Shown here: one piece after another, positions 18,264 through 28,738 of the stretch
Numbering within the stretch: position 1 is the stretch's first letter
How the letters are laid out: every line of letters starts with the position of its first letter
Source: Tepidanaerobacter acetatoxydans Re1
GTDB lineage: Bacteria; Bacillota; Thermosediminibacteria; Thermosediminibacterales; Tepidanaerobacteraceae
NCBI RefSeq assembly: GCF_000328765.2
Contig: NC_019954.2
Span: 2,214,516 to 2,278,515, forward strand
Direction: 5' to 3'
DNA length: 64,000 bases
Notes under the pieces: model-generated
Seen by the model: only the letters and a program-made list of their open reading frames with translations
What the model was told of the DNA's origin: nothing
Database searches by the model: none
Position numbers and translations under genes: made by a program

Positions 18264-19589
18264 TTAAATTAATCCTATATAGTGAAGTATAATAGTGACT
18301 ACAGCTCCAACAAAACCCGCAACTGTTGAAAACCCACCAATAGAAATAATACCCTGAGTCAGTGTCATATTTGACATTGAAGTTGTTACCCAAAAACCCG
18401 AGCTATTGGAATGTTTGAACATGAGTGCGCCTGTTCCACAGGCGAGAAAGGCTGCCAGTGGTGAAATATTCAGAATTTCTAACATAGGCTGAACGAGGGC
18501 TGCAGTTGTCATAACACCAAGAGTGTTGGAACCAGTTATAACATGTATAATAGCTGCCATTAAAATAGGTATAAGAATACCGGGTATAGCTGTATTTGCA
18601 ACCGCCTCCGCAATATGCTCTGCGACCTTAGCATTTTTTATAAATATAGCAAGGGACCCACCAAGGCCAGTAACAATTATCGGCATCGCTGCAGTTCTAA
18701 TTGATTCTTCTACCCAGTCATTAAGTACTTTTTTTGTTTTCCATTCGGGTCCTATGAGAATTGTAGATGTAAAACAAGCAATAAGAAGTGCTGTCAGTGG
18801 GTCACCCACAAAAGAAAATACATTAGCAGCTATAGATTTTGCAAAATATGTATTAAAAAAAGTGTTAAGCATTATTAAAATAATTGGAACAATAATTGGT
18901 ATTAGTGATTTTGTCGTAGATGGAAGTACAACATCATCAGCGTTTTTCGCAGCTATAAGATACTCTTCTTTGGGCTGAACAGGTATTTTTAACCTTTCTA
19001 GATATAAAACACCAGCAATGATGGATGGAACCGAGACAATAATGCCCCATATAATTGCATCGCTAATTGGTAGTCCAAGTAATGCTGCCGCTGCAACTGG
19101 ACCAGGTGTAGGTGGAACCAAGGAATGCGTTACTAACGCACCTAAATACAATGCGCCACCATATGAAATCATAGATTTACCTGTTTCTACTGCAAGCACT
19201 GATACAATTGGTATAAGTAGGATAACAACTGAGTCGGCAAACACAGGAATTCCTAATATAGCTGCACTTGCCGCTATAGCCCAAATAACATTTTTTGTGC
19301 CAAACATTCTAACAGTAGTCTTTGTTATGCTCACTGCAGCATTTGTTTGCTCCAATACTTTACCTAGAATACAACCAAGAAAAATTATAATAGCTATACT
19401 TTCTATTGTATTTGCAAAACCTTTATTAATTGTCCCCGCAATCTCTTCGAGAGGTGTGCCAATTGCAATACCAAGTATTATGACAGAAAGCAAGATACCC
19501 ATTGCAGGATGAACTTTGAATTTAGAAATCAAAACTATCATCAAAACAATTGATGCCGCAAATGCAGTAAGTATATACGCTGTTGACAT
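18264..19589 (-). CDS. GntP-family sugar-acid permease
   Basis: This 441-residue, ~12-segment inner-membrane protein is a GntP-type gluconate:H+ symporter relative. Family stretches include LGIPVFADSVVILLIP (~115), LVTHSLVPPTPGPVAAA (~152) and a glycine-rich ITGSNTLGVMTTAAL (~355). Its place next to glycerate kinase (56 bases) and CdaR-type sensors suggests glycerate or an aldonate or diacid as substrate. It shares topology with the second GntP gene at 23199-24551 but is clearly divergent, so it is not a recent duplicate. Confidence 0.88.
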   Translation of the reverse strand: MSTAYILTAFAASIVLMIVLISKFKVHPAMGILLSVIILGIAIGTPLEEIAGTINKGFANTIESIAIIIFLGCILGKVLEQTNAAVSITKTTVRMFGTKNVIWAIAASAAILGIPVFADSVVILLIPIVSVLAVETGKSMISYGGALYLGALVTHSLVPPTPGPVAAAALLGLPISDAIIWGIIVSVPSIIAGVLYLERLKIPVQPKEEYLIAAKNADDVVLPSTTKSLIPIIVPIILIMLNTFFNTYFAKSIAANVFSFVGDPLTALLIACFTSTILIGPEWKTKKVLNDWVEESIRTAAMPIIVTGLGGSLAIFIKNAKVAEHIAEAVANTAIPGILIPILMAAIIHVITGSNTLGVMTTAALVQPMLEILNISPLAAFLACGTGALMFKHSNSSGFWVTTSMSNMTLTQGIISIGGFSTVAGFVGAVVTIILHYIGLI

Positions 19590-19645
19590 TAAAAGTACCC
19601 CCTATATTAATATTTTAAACTTGAATCTTAACTACATAATAATTT

Positions 19646-20785
19646 CTATTTCATAAAACATATATTTAAAACGTTTGTAGTAATCTTTTCTAATAAGACA
19701 TCACCCATCCTCATCGCTTCTTCTAAGCTCATCGGCCTGCTAACTATGCTGAATAATGCTTCAATGCCTTCATTGTATAATTCTTCATAGCCTTCGCCTA
19801 AAGATCCCGATATACAAATAACTGGCTTATTGTGCTTTCTTGCTACTTTTGCAATACCAAGAGGAACTTTACCATAAAGTGTCTGATAATCTGTTGAGCC
19901 TTCGCCTGTTATTACAATGTCTGCCTCTTTAACTTTATCTTCCAATTTAACAAGTTCCATAATAAGGTTAATCCCCAGACGCAGCTCAGCCCGAAAAAAG
20001 GCCATCAGTGCCGCACCCAATCCGCCAGCAGCACCTGAGCCAGGAACATTTAACACATCTTTGTTAAATTGCTTTTGTATTGCAGTTGCAAAATGTTTTA
20101 AGTTTCTGTCTAAAATTTCTACCATTTCAGATGTTGCGCCTTTTTGCGGGCCATAAATGGCTGAAGCTCCATTCGGTCCGCATAGAGTATTTTTTACATC
20201 TGACGCTATCGTTATAATAGTATCATTAATCCGTGAATCTAGCGATGATATGTCGATTTTATTAATTTTATATAGTTCACCACCTCCAAAACCAATTTGT
20301 TTGCCCTCCTTATCTAAAAATTTTATACCTAAAGCTTGACACATTCCAACTCCACCATCATTAGTTGCACTGCCGCCAATGCCTATTATTATATTTTTGC
20401 AGCCAATATCAAGTGCCGCTTTTATCAATTCTCCAGTGCCATAGCTGGTAGTTTTCATGGGATTTCTTTCTTCTACTGTTAAGAGATTCAAACCTGAAGC
20501 AGCTGCCATTTCAATAACCGCGGTATTATCAGGTAAAACGCCAAAAAAAGAATCTATTTTCCTGCCTAATGGATCGAGAACTTTAGTTTGTATTATTTTA
20601 CCTCCAATCGCACTTATAATAGCTTCAACAGTACCCTCTCCTCCATCGGCCATTGGAACTTTTATGATTTCAACATTCTCTTTGCAGGTTAGAGCTGCTT
20701 TTTTTATTCCACATTCTATTGCTTCTGCTGCTTGTATAGAAGTTAAGCTTCCTTTAAATGAATCAGGAGCTACAATTATCTTCAT
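19646..20785 (-). CDS. glycerate kinase (GlxK/GarK type)
   Basis: This 379-residue enzyme phosphorylates glycerate, probably to 2-phosphoglycerate. Family stretches are KIIVAPDSFKGSLTS at the start, VPMADGGEGTVEA (~50), GIGGSATNDGGVGMCQALG (~130), GSGAAGGLGAAL (~260) and DIVITGEGSTD (~290). ATG at 20785 is chosen, with AGGTG upstream; the 10-codon extension to 20815 has no ribosome site. It is followed by GntP on the same strand, giving a glycerate uptake/activation pair probably controlled by the CdaR protein. Confidence 0.9.
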   Translation of the reverse strand: MKIIVAPDSFKGSLTSIQAAEAIECGIKKAALTCKENVEIIKVPMADGGEGTVEAIISAIGGKIIQTKVLDPLGRKIDSFFGVLPDNTAVIEMAAASGLNLLTVEERNPMKTTSYGTGELIKAALDIGCKNIIIGIGGSATNDGGVGMCQALGIKFLDKEGKQIGFGGGELYKINKIDISSLDSRINDTIITIASDVKNTLCGPNGASAIYGPQKGATSEMVEILDRNLKHFATAIQKQFNKDVLNVPGSGAAGGLGAALMAFFRAELRLGINLIMELVKLEDKVKEADIVITGEGSTDYQTLYGKVPLGIAKVARKHNKPVICISGSLGEGYEELYNEGIEALFSIVSRPMSLEEAMRMGDVLLEKITTNVLNICFMK

Positions 20786-21248
20786 AAAAGCACCTACATT
20801 TCTTAGTATTTTCATATATTACAATCTAACAATAGAATATCAAAATTTCTAATAATTTGTTATGGCCATATTGTTTAATTTTTTGATGTTTTATAACTTT
20901 TTTTTAAACAGATTGCTTAGTGCGTTCGAAGCATCAATTAAACAAGCCTTTAAATTTAGAAAAGAATCTGTAGGTGTGTCCTCTATCATTGAATAATAAA
21001 TAGAGTCCTTGACACGTATCAGGTTGGAAATCTAGTTAATCATAGAAATATTTTAATGAATTTAGGAAAGACAAACTACTCTCAGTTATATTAAGAGATT
21101 TTAAAAGGCAAGTCTTTACACTTTTTTAACCCAAATTTGAAGCAGATCGGCAGATGCTTATAAATACTTGATATCGGCAGGATGATCATCAAACCTACAA
21201 GCGTTAAATTTTGCTAATAACTTACTGCAATCCTTTACACTGCTTAAA

Positions 21249-21297
21249 AATAATGCTCTCGACCCGTACCTAAAAGGTGTTGGTTAAGAGCATTATT
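21249..21297 (-). terminator. terminator downstream of the FGGY kinase
   Basis: AATAATGCTCT pairs with AGAGCATTATT around an inner ACC/GGT stem; TTTAAG follows on the minus strand. It lies 230 bases after the kinase stop. In the rest of the 741-base gap between 20785 and 21527 I see only AT-rich sequence and the presumed promoter region of the glycerate kinase. Confidence 0.75.
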
Positions 21298-21526
21298 TTT
21301 TATGATCAAATGATTTGGTTTGTTTTTGAATTAAATGTAAATAGCGTTAGATTACCATAATGCAATTGGTTAAAAAAAGAATAAGATTCTCTCAGGATTT
21401 TTATATAATATAGACATTCCTAAGGAATTTTTTAGTGGTAAAAAATACTTCTATACTATGAAAAAATTATCTTTTTTAAAGCGTCTGCCTTAATCCTTTG
21501 TAAAATTTGTATAAATTGGTTTTGTG

Positions 21527-23056
21527 CTACGAATGAATTAGCTGAATATCATTTTGAAGGGTTCTATAGATATTTTTATCATCCAGCGCTTTGTATAATT
21601 CATTTTTTCTCCAAGCTATTTTTTTATATTTTTCTACATTTTCCATATTGGGGGTATAGGTTATCTTATCTTTTTCTTTTTGTATTTTTTGAAGCGCTAT
21701 TTCATATGAAGCATAGATTCCTAAGGTGACCATAGCACTAATCGCTGCTCCAAACGAAGTTGCTTCACTGTTTTTAAATTTAACTACCTGCTTATTAAAT
21801 GCATCTGCCTGGATTTCATTAAAAACATCAAATTTTGTTAAACCACCTGCTATTGTTACTGTATGTATTTCTGCTTCTGTTACCTGTTCTAGTAATTTTA
21901 TATTCTCTGCTAATTCTAAGGTTATACCTTCTAATGCAGATCTAGCTATGCTTGCGCGTTTTGTCCCCAGCGTTAAATTAAAAATCAATCCCGTTGCCAA
22001 TGGATTCCAGTAAGGAGCTGCACTACCTTCAAAGTGCGGAAGCATTACTACACCATCAGATCCCACAGGCGCTTGCTCTACTTCTTTATTTATTTGTACA
22101 AAATTTTCATCATCTTTATAGAATTGTTCTTTTACCCAGCCATAAATAGAGCCCGTTGTCAAAACTCCAGCTTCAACAATCCACTTTCCTGGTATTGCTG
22201 CAGCACTACATAGTGTCCTAGTATTGTTTTTATCAAAAATTGGTTTATCAGAATACATAATGATAAACGATCCTGTACCCGTATTTACTTCCACAATACC
22301 AGGTTTTATAACATTAAGAGCGATAGCTGCACACTGTTGATCTCCACCTGATATTATCACTGGAATTCCTGTTTTTAGATTAGTCAGCTTAGATACTTCC
22401 TCAGACATTTGCCCTACAATACTGCCGGGAGGACATAGCTCTGGCAAAAGAGACTTATCTAGTCCTACCTGGTCAATGATACTATCGTCCCACTTAAAAT
22501 TCGAGATATTCATTAACATTGTCCTGGAAGCTTGGGTCCAATCGGTTACATACTTATTTGTTAATAGAAAAATAATGTAGTCTTGTACGCCGATAAGTTT
22601 ATATGTTTTTTTGTATATCTCCGGTTTTTCTTGCTTCAACCATATCATCTTAGGCAAGGAAAAATATGGGTCTAAAACTAATCCGGTTTTTTTGTATAGT
22701 TCCTCGCTACTAATTATTTTATTAATATCTGAACATTGTTTGTAACTACGCTTATCTTGCCACATTATTGCATCATATAACGGTTGGTTTTCACGATCAA
22801 CCGGTATCACAGATGCTCTTTGAGAGGTTACGCATATAGCCTCTAAGTCTATATTTTGTTGTTTTACATATTCAGAGATACAATTTAACACATTATATAA
22901 TGCTCTCTTCCATGTTAGAGGATCTTGTTTTACAATATTTGGTGGTTTGTACTCTACTTTATAATGCTCTTGACAAGAATAAATCAATTTACCTCTTTCA
23001 TCATAAATAATCCCTCTCATACTCGAAGTGCCTACATCTAGCGAAAGAATATACAT
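21527..23056 (-). CDS. FGGY-family carbohydrate kinase
   Basis: This 509-residue ASKHA sugar kinase resembles gluconokinase, xylulokinase and glycerol kinase. The N-terminal phosphate loop is SLDVGTSSMRGIIYD, ISGGDQQCAAIAL is at ~240 and VTIAGGLTKFDVFNEIQADAF is in the C-terminal half. The sugar cannot be read off. The neighbouring GntP permease, aldolase and 2-hydroxyacid dehydrogenase suggest a sugar acid or keto-sugar acid. ATG at 23056 has AAGGTGATC upstream; a 25-codon N-terminal extension to 23131 lacks a site. It is probably transcribed with the upstream GntP gene. Confidence 0.88.
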   Translation of the reverse strand: MYILSLDVGTSSMRGIIYDERGKLIYSCQEHYKVEYKPPNIVKQDPLTWKRALYNVLNCISEYVKQQNIDLEAICVTSQRASVIPVDRENQPLYDAIMWQDKRSYKQCSDINKIISSEELYKKTGLVLDPYFSLPKMIWLKQEKPEIYKKTYKLIGVQDYIIFLLTNKYVTDWTQASRTMLMNISNFKWDDSIIDQVGLDKSLLPELCPPGSIVGQMSEEVSKLTNLKTGIPVIISGGDQQCAAIALNVIKPGIVEVNTGTGSFIIMYSDKPIFDKNNTRTLCSAAAIPGKWIVEAGVLTTGSIYGWVKEQFYKDDENFVQINKEVEQAPVGSDGVVMLPHFEGSAAPYWNPLATGLIFNLTLGTKRASIARSALEGITLELAENIKLLEQVTEAEIHTVTIAGGLTKFDVFNEIQADAFNKQVVKFKNSEATSFGAAISAMVTLGIYASYEIALQKIQKEKDKITYTPNMENVEKYKKIAWRKNELYKALDDKNIYRTLQNDIQLIHS

Positions 23057-23198
23057 TTCAAAGATCACCTTGCTTCCATTTTTTAAACTTGTCTGGTCAT
23101 ACTGTTTAATAAGTGTATTTTCAATCCACAAGCACCATAAAAGGTTTTACAATTAACGTAATTCTATATATTACTTTTCATCAGGCTCTTTAGAATAT

Positions 23199-24551
23199 TT
23201 ATAGGCCAGGCAATATGCCGGCAAACATATTCAGTATCAAAACTATAATGAATCCTGTGAATCCAGCTATAAAGCCGCCAATTGTCCATGCTTCGATATT
23301 TTTCTTAAGCGGAAATCCTGAAAATCTATTTACTACCCAAAATCCCGAATCATTTGGTAATGATAAACCTATGCCACCGCAGCATATTGCAAGGCCAACC
23401 AACACAGGTGAAACACCCAATTCATATGCCATTGGTCCTAGAATAGAAGATGTTGTAACCAATGCAACAGTAGTTGACCCCTGAGCAGCTCTTAAAATTT
23501 GACTTAATAAGAAAGCAAGAACTATTATCGAAACATTCCACCCCGAAAGTAATTCGACTATATATGAGCCTATCCCGCTTTTGTTGATAACATTTCCTAA
23601 AGAACCACCGGCACCTGTAATCAATAAAATCAACCCGGCTTGTTCAGCAGCTGCAGCTATAATATCTTCAACGGGTTTTTCAAGATATGGTTTCAGGCAA
23701 AGCGATGCGATAATAACGGATATTAGTAGAGCAATATTCTTGTCTCCAATAAAAGCAAAGAATGTCGAAAACACTGAATCGGGGTTTAATAGAGATGTCA
23801 TTAATGTTCCTAGTAATATTAACACTATAGGCAATAACAACAATATAATAGATAGAGTTCCTGACGGTCTAGCGGAAGTATCTTGTTCGCAATTTGAATC
23901 AATTACGTCTTCCACTTCTTTTTCATCATACGGATATTTTTTACCTAAATATTTTCCATATATATATCCACCAATTAGAGAAGCCGGAATTGCTACAATT
24001 AAAGAATAAAATGCAAAAACTCCAACATTAACACCCATATTACTTGCAACAGCGATAGGTCCTGGTGTTGGTATAACAAGGCTATGTGTTACTATCAAGC
24101 CTACCGATAATGCTGCCACAAATGTAATAAATGAAATTTTCGTTTTTTTAGACAACTCCTTAATCAAGGGAACAAGTATAACAAACGCTGCATCGAAAAA
24201 TACTGGAATAGAAACTAAAAAACCTGTCATGTTTATTGCCAAAGGAGACTTTTTTACCCCAACTTTGCTTAATAGAGCATTAGCAATTTGTTCTGTAGCT
24301 TTTGATGCTGATAAAAGTTCACCTAAAATAATGCCTAGACCTATCATGATTCCAATACCTTTTAGTGTAGACCCAAATCCTCCTGTAATTGTCTCCGGTA
24401 TTTCACCTATAGGTATTCCTACCATGAATGCAATTAGCAAGGAAGTTAACAGTAATGCAATGAATGGATTAACCTTATATTTGATTATTGAAAGAAGTAT
24501 AAACACTATACTTAATAGAAATATTACTATTAACAGTGGACCTTGAACCAT
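23199..24551 (-). CDS. GntP-family permease (second)
   Basis: This 450-residue, ~12-segment gluconate-type H+ symporter is the second in the block. Family stretches include SIPVFFDAAFVILVPL (~112), LIVTHSLVIPTPGPIAVASNM (~151, in part) and LLLITGAGGSLGNVINKSGIG (~305, in part). It pairs with the downstream FGGY kinase (142-base gap), so it likely imports that kinase's substrate. ATG start with GAGGAGGTAAT upstream. The 680-base region before it (24552-25231) holds only a hairpin and AT-rich sequence. Confidence 0.88.
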   Translation of the reverse strand: MVQGPLLIVIFLLSIVFILLSIIKYKVNPFIALLLTSLLIAFMVGIPIGEIPETITGGFGSTLKGIGIMIGLGIILGELLSASKATEQIANALLSKVGVKKSPLAINMTGFLVSIPVFFDAAFVILVPLIKELSKKTKISFITFVAALSVGLIVTHSLVIPTPGPIAVASNMGVNVGVFAFYSLIVAIPASLIGGYIYGKYLGKKYPYDEKEVEDVIDSNCEQDTSARPSGTLSIILLLLPIVLILLGTLMTSLLNPDSVFSTFFAFIGDKNIALLISVIIASLCLKPYLEKPVEDIIAAAAEQAGLILLITGAGGSLGNVINKSGIGSYIVELLSGWNVSIIVLAFLLSQILRAAQGSTTVALVTTSSILGPMAYELGVSPVLVGLAICCGGIGLSLPNDSGFWVVNRFSGFPLKKNIEAWTIGGFIAGFTGFIIVLILNMFAGILPGL

Positions 24552-25166
24552 TTAATATTACCTCCTCTTTTTATTTTTATTTTTCTTTATATTTCCTACT
24601 CATCCTTAAAGTTTCGCCGAGGTAACAGTGATTACACTTACAAGGGAATATAGTTATAGATAAAATATGTATTTCTATAGTGTGAACTAAATTGTTTGGA
24701 AACGATTTTTTTATGTTGCAACACTATAGAATTTTCTATGTCTAAATAGGTAACCCTATATGACCACATCCTCTTTCAAAGAAATAAGCAACAATCAAAC
24801 TTCTATGCTAATTCATTCCCTATTTGTAATTATCTTATCAACCTATCTGTACCACCGTTATCTCAACTCAACTTTTATAATGAGATTGTAGGCTATAAAG
24901 TAAGCTGCTTATTCTCTGAAATCTTTTTTGGCCTAAGTTGCTTCATATATTTTGTTTTTTATCCTATTTATTTAAGATAGGCTTTAAAACCGCAATTTGC
25001 AGTCTTAATGACTTCATTTTTTATACTAAATTTCAAACTTCACTTTAAAATTCTTCTTGATAAAAACGAAATTGATTGATTTCAACGGTTCCTTTGGCAT
25101 ATCGTTATTAACTAGTTAAATAATTGATTGATTGGCTAAATTTGAAATATTTAAAATATATTCGAG

Positions 25167-25196
25167 CGTCAAGAGCACAATCACTTACTCTTGACG
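25167..25196 (-). terminator. hairpin after the aldolase gene, possible terminator
   Basis: CGTCAAGAG pairs with CTCTTGACG 35 bases after the aldolase stop. No good U-run follows on the minus strand (CTCGAATATATTT), so it may stabilise the 3' end rather than terminate efficiently. I see nothing else in the 24552-25231 gap. Confidence 0.5.
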
Positions 25197-25231
25197 ATTA
25201 CATTTTGGCCTTAAAAATATTCTCTTTCTTC

Positions 25232-26071
25232 CTATTTATTATAAAATAGTTCCATGTATTTTTTTACGACTCTAGATCCTTCTTCCACTGCTATTGTGGA
25301 CAATTCAGAAAAATGAGGAAGGGCTTCAGCTGTCAATAAAAATTTTTTCATTTTTTCAACAACGCTATAGGATATTTCTGTGTTTACGTTAATTTTGCAA
25401 ATTCCCCTTTGAATACAGTTTCTAACTGTGTCTTCCGGTAATCCTGACCCACCATGCAAAACAAGAGGGATATCTGTTTTTTTGTAAATCTTATCTAAAA
25501 TGTCTAGATTTATTCTGGGTTCCCCTTTATAAAAGCCATGCACAGTTCCTATAGAAACTGCCAAAGCATCCACATTGGTTTTTTCTATAAATTCTTTTGC
25601 TTTATCTGGATCGGTGTATATTTCATCATAGCCTTCTTCGGAAGAGTACGCACCTGCTTTTATTGAACCTAGCTCAGCTTCAACGGAAACACCAACTGCA
25701 TGAGCAATATCGACAACACGTTTTGTTTTTTCGATATTTTCTTCAAAGGGCAACATTGAACCATCAAACATTACCGATGTAAATCCTGCTTGAATTGCTA
25801 GTAAAATATTTTCTATGTTTTTACAATGATCTAAATGTAATGCTACAGTTACTCTTTCTCTCTCAGCCATTTCATTAACCAGTTTATAAACCTCTTTGGG
25901 ATGCATATTTTGGTAATATTTTTCGCCAAAAGCTACGATTGTTGAAATGCACATTTCTTTCGAAGATTTTATGACACTTTTTATTGTTTCATAATTATAT
26001 ACATTAAAAGACCCCACTGCATACTTCTTTTGCTTACAATCGCATAAAATTTCTTTTAGATTTACAATCAC
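25232..26071 (-). CDS. class II (zinc) ketose-bisphosphate aldolase family protein
   Basis: This 279-residue TIM-barrel protein shows the zinc-site histidines in ALHLDHCKN (~78-86), GTVHGFYKGEPRI (~175) and PLVLHGGSGLP (~203), plus VEAELGSIKAG (~130). It belongs to the fructose/tagatose-bisphosphate aldolase family; which phosphate it cleaves is unknown. The start is GTG at 26071: AAAGGAG lies eight bases upstream, and the GTGA forms a four-base overlap with the stop of the 2-hydroxyacid dehydrogenase, showing translational coupling. An ATG at 26092 would lie at the ribosome site itself. Confidence 0.87.
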   Translation of the reverse strand: MIVNLKEILCDCKQKKYAVGSFNVYNYETIKSVIKSSKEMCISTIVAFGEKYYQNMHPKEVYKLVNEMAERERVTVALHLDHCKNIENILLAIQAGFTSVMFDGSMLPFEENIEKTKRVVDIAHAVGVSVEAELGSIKAGAYSSEEGYDEIYTDPDKAKEFIEKTNVDALAVSIGTVHGFYKGEPRINLDILDKIYKKTDIPLVLHGGSGLPEDTVRNCIQRGICKINVNTEISYSVVEKMKKFLLTAEALPHFSELSTIAVEEGSRVVKKYMELFYNK

Positions 26072-27165
26072 ACTTTCAGCTCCTTTAACCATTTCTTCAC
26101 ATTTTCTTTTTCTAAAACCTCAGGATTTATGATAAAGTCTGCTTTTCCTTCAGATAAAAACTTTTCAATGTCCCTGACAAGAAGTTCTGGAGACCTAGTT
26201 AAAGCTTCCTTAGTGGTGCCCGCAATATGAGTTGTTAAGGTAACATTGTCAAGTTCTAGAAATTCGCTATTTTCAGGAAGTGGTTCTTCCCAAAATACAT
26301 CCAAGCCAGCTCCGGCAATTTTTTTGTTTTTCAATGCATTAGTTAGAGCTTCCTGATCGATTAGTCCTGCTCTTGCTGTATTAATAAGATAGGCAGTAGG
26401 CTTCATTAACGAAAGTTCTTTTTCACTAACTAAATTCTTAGTATCTTTGCTTAATCTTGCATGAAGTGAAATAAAATCACTTTCTCTAAATAAAGTGTCT
26501 TTATCGACATGTCGGAAACCTAATTCTTCTACTTTTTCTTTTTTAACAAACGGATCATAGATTATTATATTTACACCAAAGCCTGAAAGTTTTTTTGCAA
26601 CAAGTTTTCCAATATACCCAAAGCCAACAAGACCAACCGTTTTGCCATTAAGTTCTGGAGTCCAATCAGAATTAGAAAATTCTTTACGCCAAATCCCATT
26701 TTTTATAGCATGGTGTGCCCTAGCGATATTTCTGCATTCTGCTATCATCAATCCTACAGCAAAATCTGAAACAGCTTCAGCATTCCTACCTCTTACATTA
26801 AAAACAATAATACCTCTTCTAGTAGCTTCTTTTACATTAACATTTTCGAGGCCAGCTCTAGCTACTCCTACTATTTTTAGGTTCGGCATAAGATCCATAT
26901 TTCTTTTGGACACAGGAACAAAAAGACCTAATAGCATCTCTGCATCTATAGCCTTTTCAATAAATGGTAGAACATCTTCCACTTCTGGACCATTTTTTTC
27001 TACAATTAACCTCCGTTCTTGTAATCTATCCCAATTCTCCTCCCAATTATATGCGTAAATCTCTTCTACATAATCAGACAGATATTTTCTTGTTGCTTTT
27101 TCGAAACCTTCTACTGGTATCATAGCATCTCCAACTAATAACGCTTTCATCTTTTTACTAGGCAT
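26068..27165 (-). CDS. D-2-hydroxyacid dehydrogenase (phosphoglycerate dehydrogenase-like)
   Basis: The 365-residue NAD-dependent enzyme has the Rossmann motif VGLVGFGYIGKLVAKKL (~173-189). The catalytic triad is the Arg in NTARAGLID (~266), the Glu in VFWEEPLP (~294) and the His in THIAGTT (~315). There is no ACT or ASB regulatory domain, so it is unlikely to be the biosynthetic SerA. It is translationally coupled to the aldolase (four-base overlap), suggesting reduction or oxidation of a keto or hydroxy acid in the same pathway. ATG start with AAGGAG upstream. Confidence 0.86.
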   Translation of the reverse strand: MPSKKMKALLVGDAMIPVEGFEKATRKYLSDYVEEIYAYNWEENWDRLQERRLIVEKNGPEVEDVLPFIEKAIDAEMLLGLFVPVSKRNMDLMPNLKIVGVARAGLENVNVKEATRRGIIVFNVRGRNAEAVSDFAVGLMIAECRNIARAHHAIKNGIWRKEFSNSDWTPELNGKTVGLVGFGYIGKLVAKKLSGFGVNIIIYDPFVKKEKVEELGFRHVDKDTLFRESDFISLHARLSKDTKNLVSEKELSLMKPTAYLINTARAGLIDQEALTNALKNKKIAGAGLDVFWEEPLPENSEFLELDNVTLTTHIAGTTKEALTRSPELLVRDIEKFLSEGKADFIINPEVLEKENVKKWLKELKV

Positions 27166-27419
27166 AAAGTTTTCTCCTTTTTCTATTTTATTTATTGTAA
27201 ATTTTTAACTTTTACTGGCAACTATTGGATACACTCTCATCACAAAATTCAACTAGCAAGCTCATTATTAATCTGACATGCTAGGGTAAAAATAATCTGA
27301 TTTGGCGCACAAAAACTCGCAAGATAGCTATTACTATTCAAATATTGTTACAAATTACTAGATTTAACTTGACACCTCCTTTGCATGTTAGTCTTACAGT
27401 TAATTACTTTATTTTCTAT

Positions 27420-28271
27420 TTATTTTTTCTTTTTCGCAACAGCAAGCCTTGATTTATTAACGTTTTCAATTGCCTCTTGTCCATACTTGAGAACTAAAAT
27501 AATGTAGAGTATATCAATTATTACCAATTGTACAATTCTGGATACCATCGCGTCAGAACGATATTTTCGTTCGCTTGTAGAGCTTAGCAAGAGCTCGTCA
27601 GACATTTTAGCTAAAGTTGAGTTTGGATAACTTGTAATGGAAACAACTTTAGCTTTGTTCTTTTTTGCTATTTCTACTGCATCCAAAATCTCTTTACTTT
27701 CGCCTGAATGTGAAATAGCAAAAATCAAATCTTTATTTTTAGTTTGAGATCCTTGTATGCTCATAATATGAGAATCATTGCAAAAACTTACATTAAGCCC
27801 TATTCGCAAAAATTTATGGAAGGCATCATATGCTATTGCTCCAGATGCTCCTACACCAAAAAACAGCACCCTATTTGCATTACAAATTAGATTTACCACT
27901 GATTCGATGGCATTATCCGGTAAAATATCAGCTAAATCTTGTATAGAAGTGTTTGTCGAATAAATTACTTTATTTTTAATTTCTTCAATAGAGTCGTTTG
28001 GCTCCACATCTTCATAGATAATTTTTGAAGGACTTGATGACGATTCTTGGGCTATCCTCACTTTAAATACTTGGTAGGAATTAATACCAAGTTTACGCAA
28101 AAATCTCATTATGGTTGTTTCACTGGTGTTGCACTTTTCTGCTAAGTCATTTATAGTCATTAATGCAATATCCCCACCACTATTTAAAACTGTATCTGCT
28201 ATCTTTTGCTGAACTGGAGATAAGGTATTATATTTTACTCTTATATCAGTAAATATACCGATTTTTTTCAA
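27420..28271 (-). CDS. RpiR/MurR-family transcriptional regulator
   Basis: The protein has 283 residues. The N-terminal HTH_6 domain (~1-77) contains MTINDLAEKCNTSETTIMRFLRKLG; the C-terminal SIS domain (~120-255) contains FFGVGASGAIAYDAFHKF and AISHSGESKEILD, which bind phosphosugars. It lies 254 bases upstream of the dehydrogenase-aldolase pair in the same direction and is its probable regulator. The start is not clear: the TTG at 28271 is almost on top of GGGAG, and the first well-spaced codon would be ATC, so initiation here needs checking. Confidence 0.87.
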   Translation of the reverse strand: MKKIGIFTDIRVKYNTLSPVQQKIADTVLNSGGDIALMTINDLAEKCNTSETTIMRFLRKLGINSYQVFKVRIAQESSSSPSKIIYEDVEPNDSIEEIKNKVIYSTNTSIQDLADILPDNAIESVVNLICNANRVLFFGVGASGAIAYDAFHKFLRIGLNVSFCNDSHIMSIQGSQTKNKDLIFAISHSGESKEILDAVEIAKKNKAKVVSITSYPNSTLAKMSDELLLSSTSERKYRSDAMVSRIVQLVIIDILYIILVLKYGQEAIENVNKSRLAVAKKKK

Positions 28272-28635
28272 CTCCCATCGTTGTATAGTAGTAATTTTTT
28301 TACTCTAATATAGTAATTCTACGATTTTTTTAAAAATCCTTCTTTTTATTTAAATTTATAATAAATTATTTTATACTAAAACACTCATATTAATTTGGCA
28401 GCGTTAGTTCAGGGTGGATGTTGGCTAAAAAAACATACTTATGCAAGAATTATATAAAAATATCACATAGAAGAAATTTAGCTTTATTTTAGACGACTAA
28501 ATTCGCAATACCATATTATAAATTGTAGCCATGCCAATCTACTTATCAGTAAGTTTCAGTAGACACAATAATTACTAATAATCGGCTTTAACGGATTTAT
28601 TAAAGTTTCAGCAATTAGAATTTACAATAAAAAAT

Positions 28636-28685
28636 AACACCCATTTAGTCGTTGCTGTATTTAACAACTGAGCTATATGGGTGTT
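28636..28685 (-). terminator. kduI terminator
   Basis: AACACCCAT pairs with ATGGGTGTT around an inner GTTG/CAAC stem; ATTTTTTATTG follows on the minus strand. It lies 53 bases after the kduI stop. The rest of the 467-base gap up to the RpiR gene is AT-rich with no gene that I can support. Confidence 0.85.
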
Positions 28686-28738
28686 TATTCCTATTTTTTA
28701 ATGCATTTTTCATTTAAGTAACCATTAGGATAAGTTTC

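Noticed and set aside
18523-19512. Long plus-strand frames of 151 and 164 codons opposite the GntP gene
   Set aside because: Antisense shadows of a hydrophobic membrane-protein gene; no start signals and no sensible domains.
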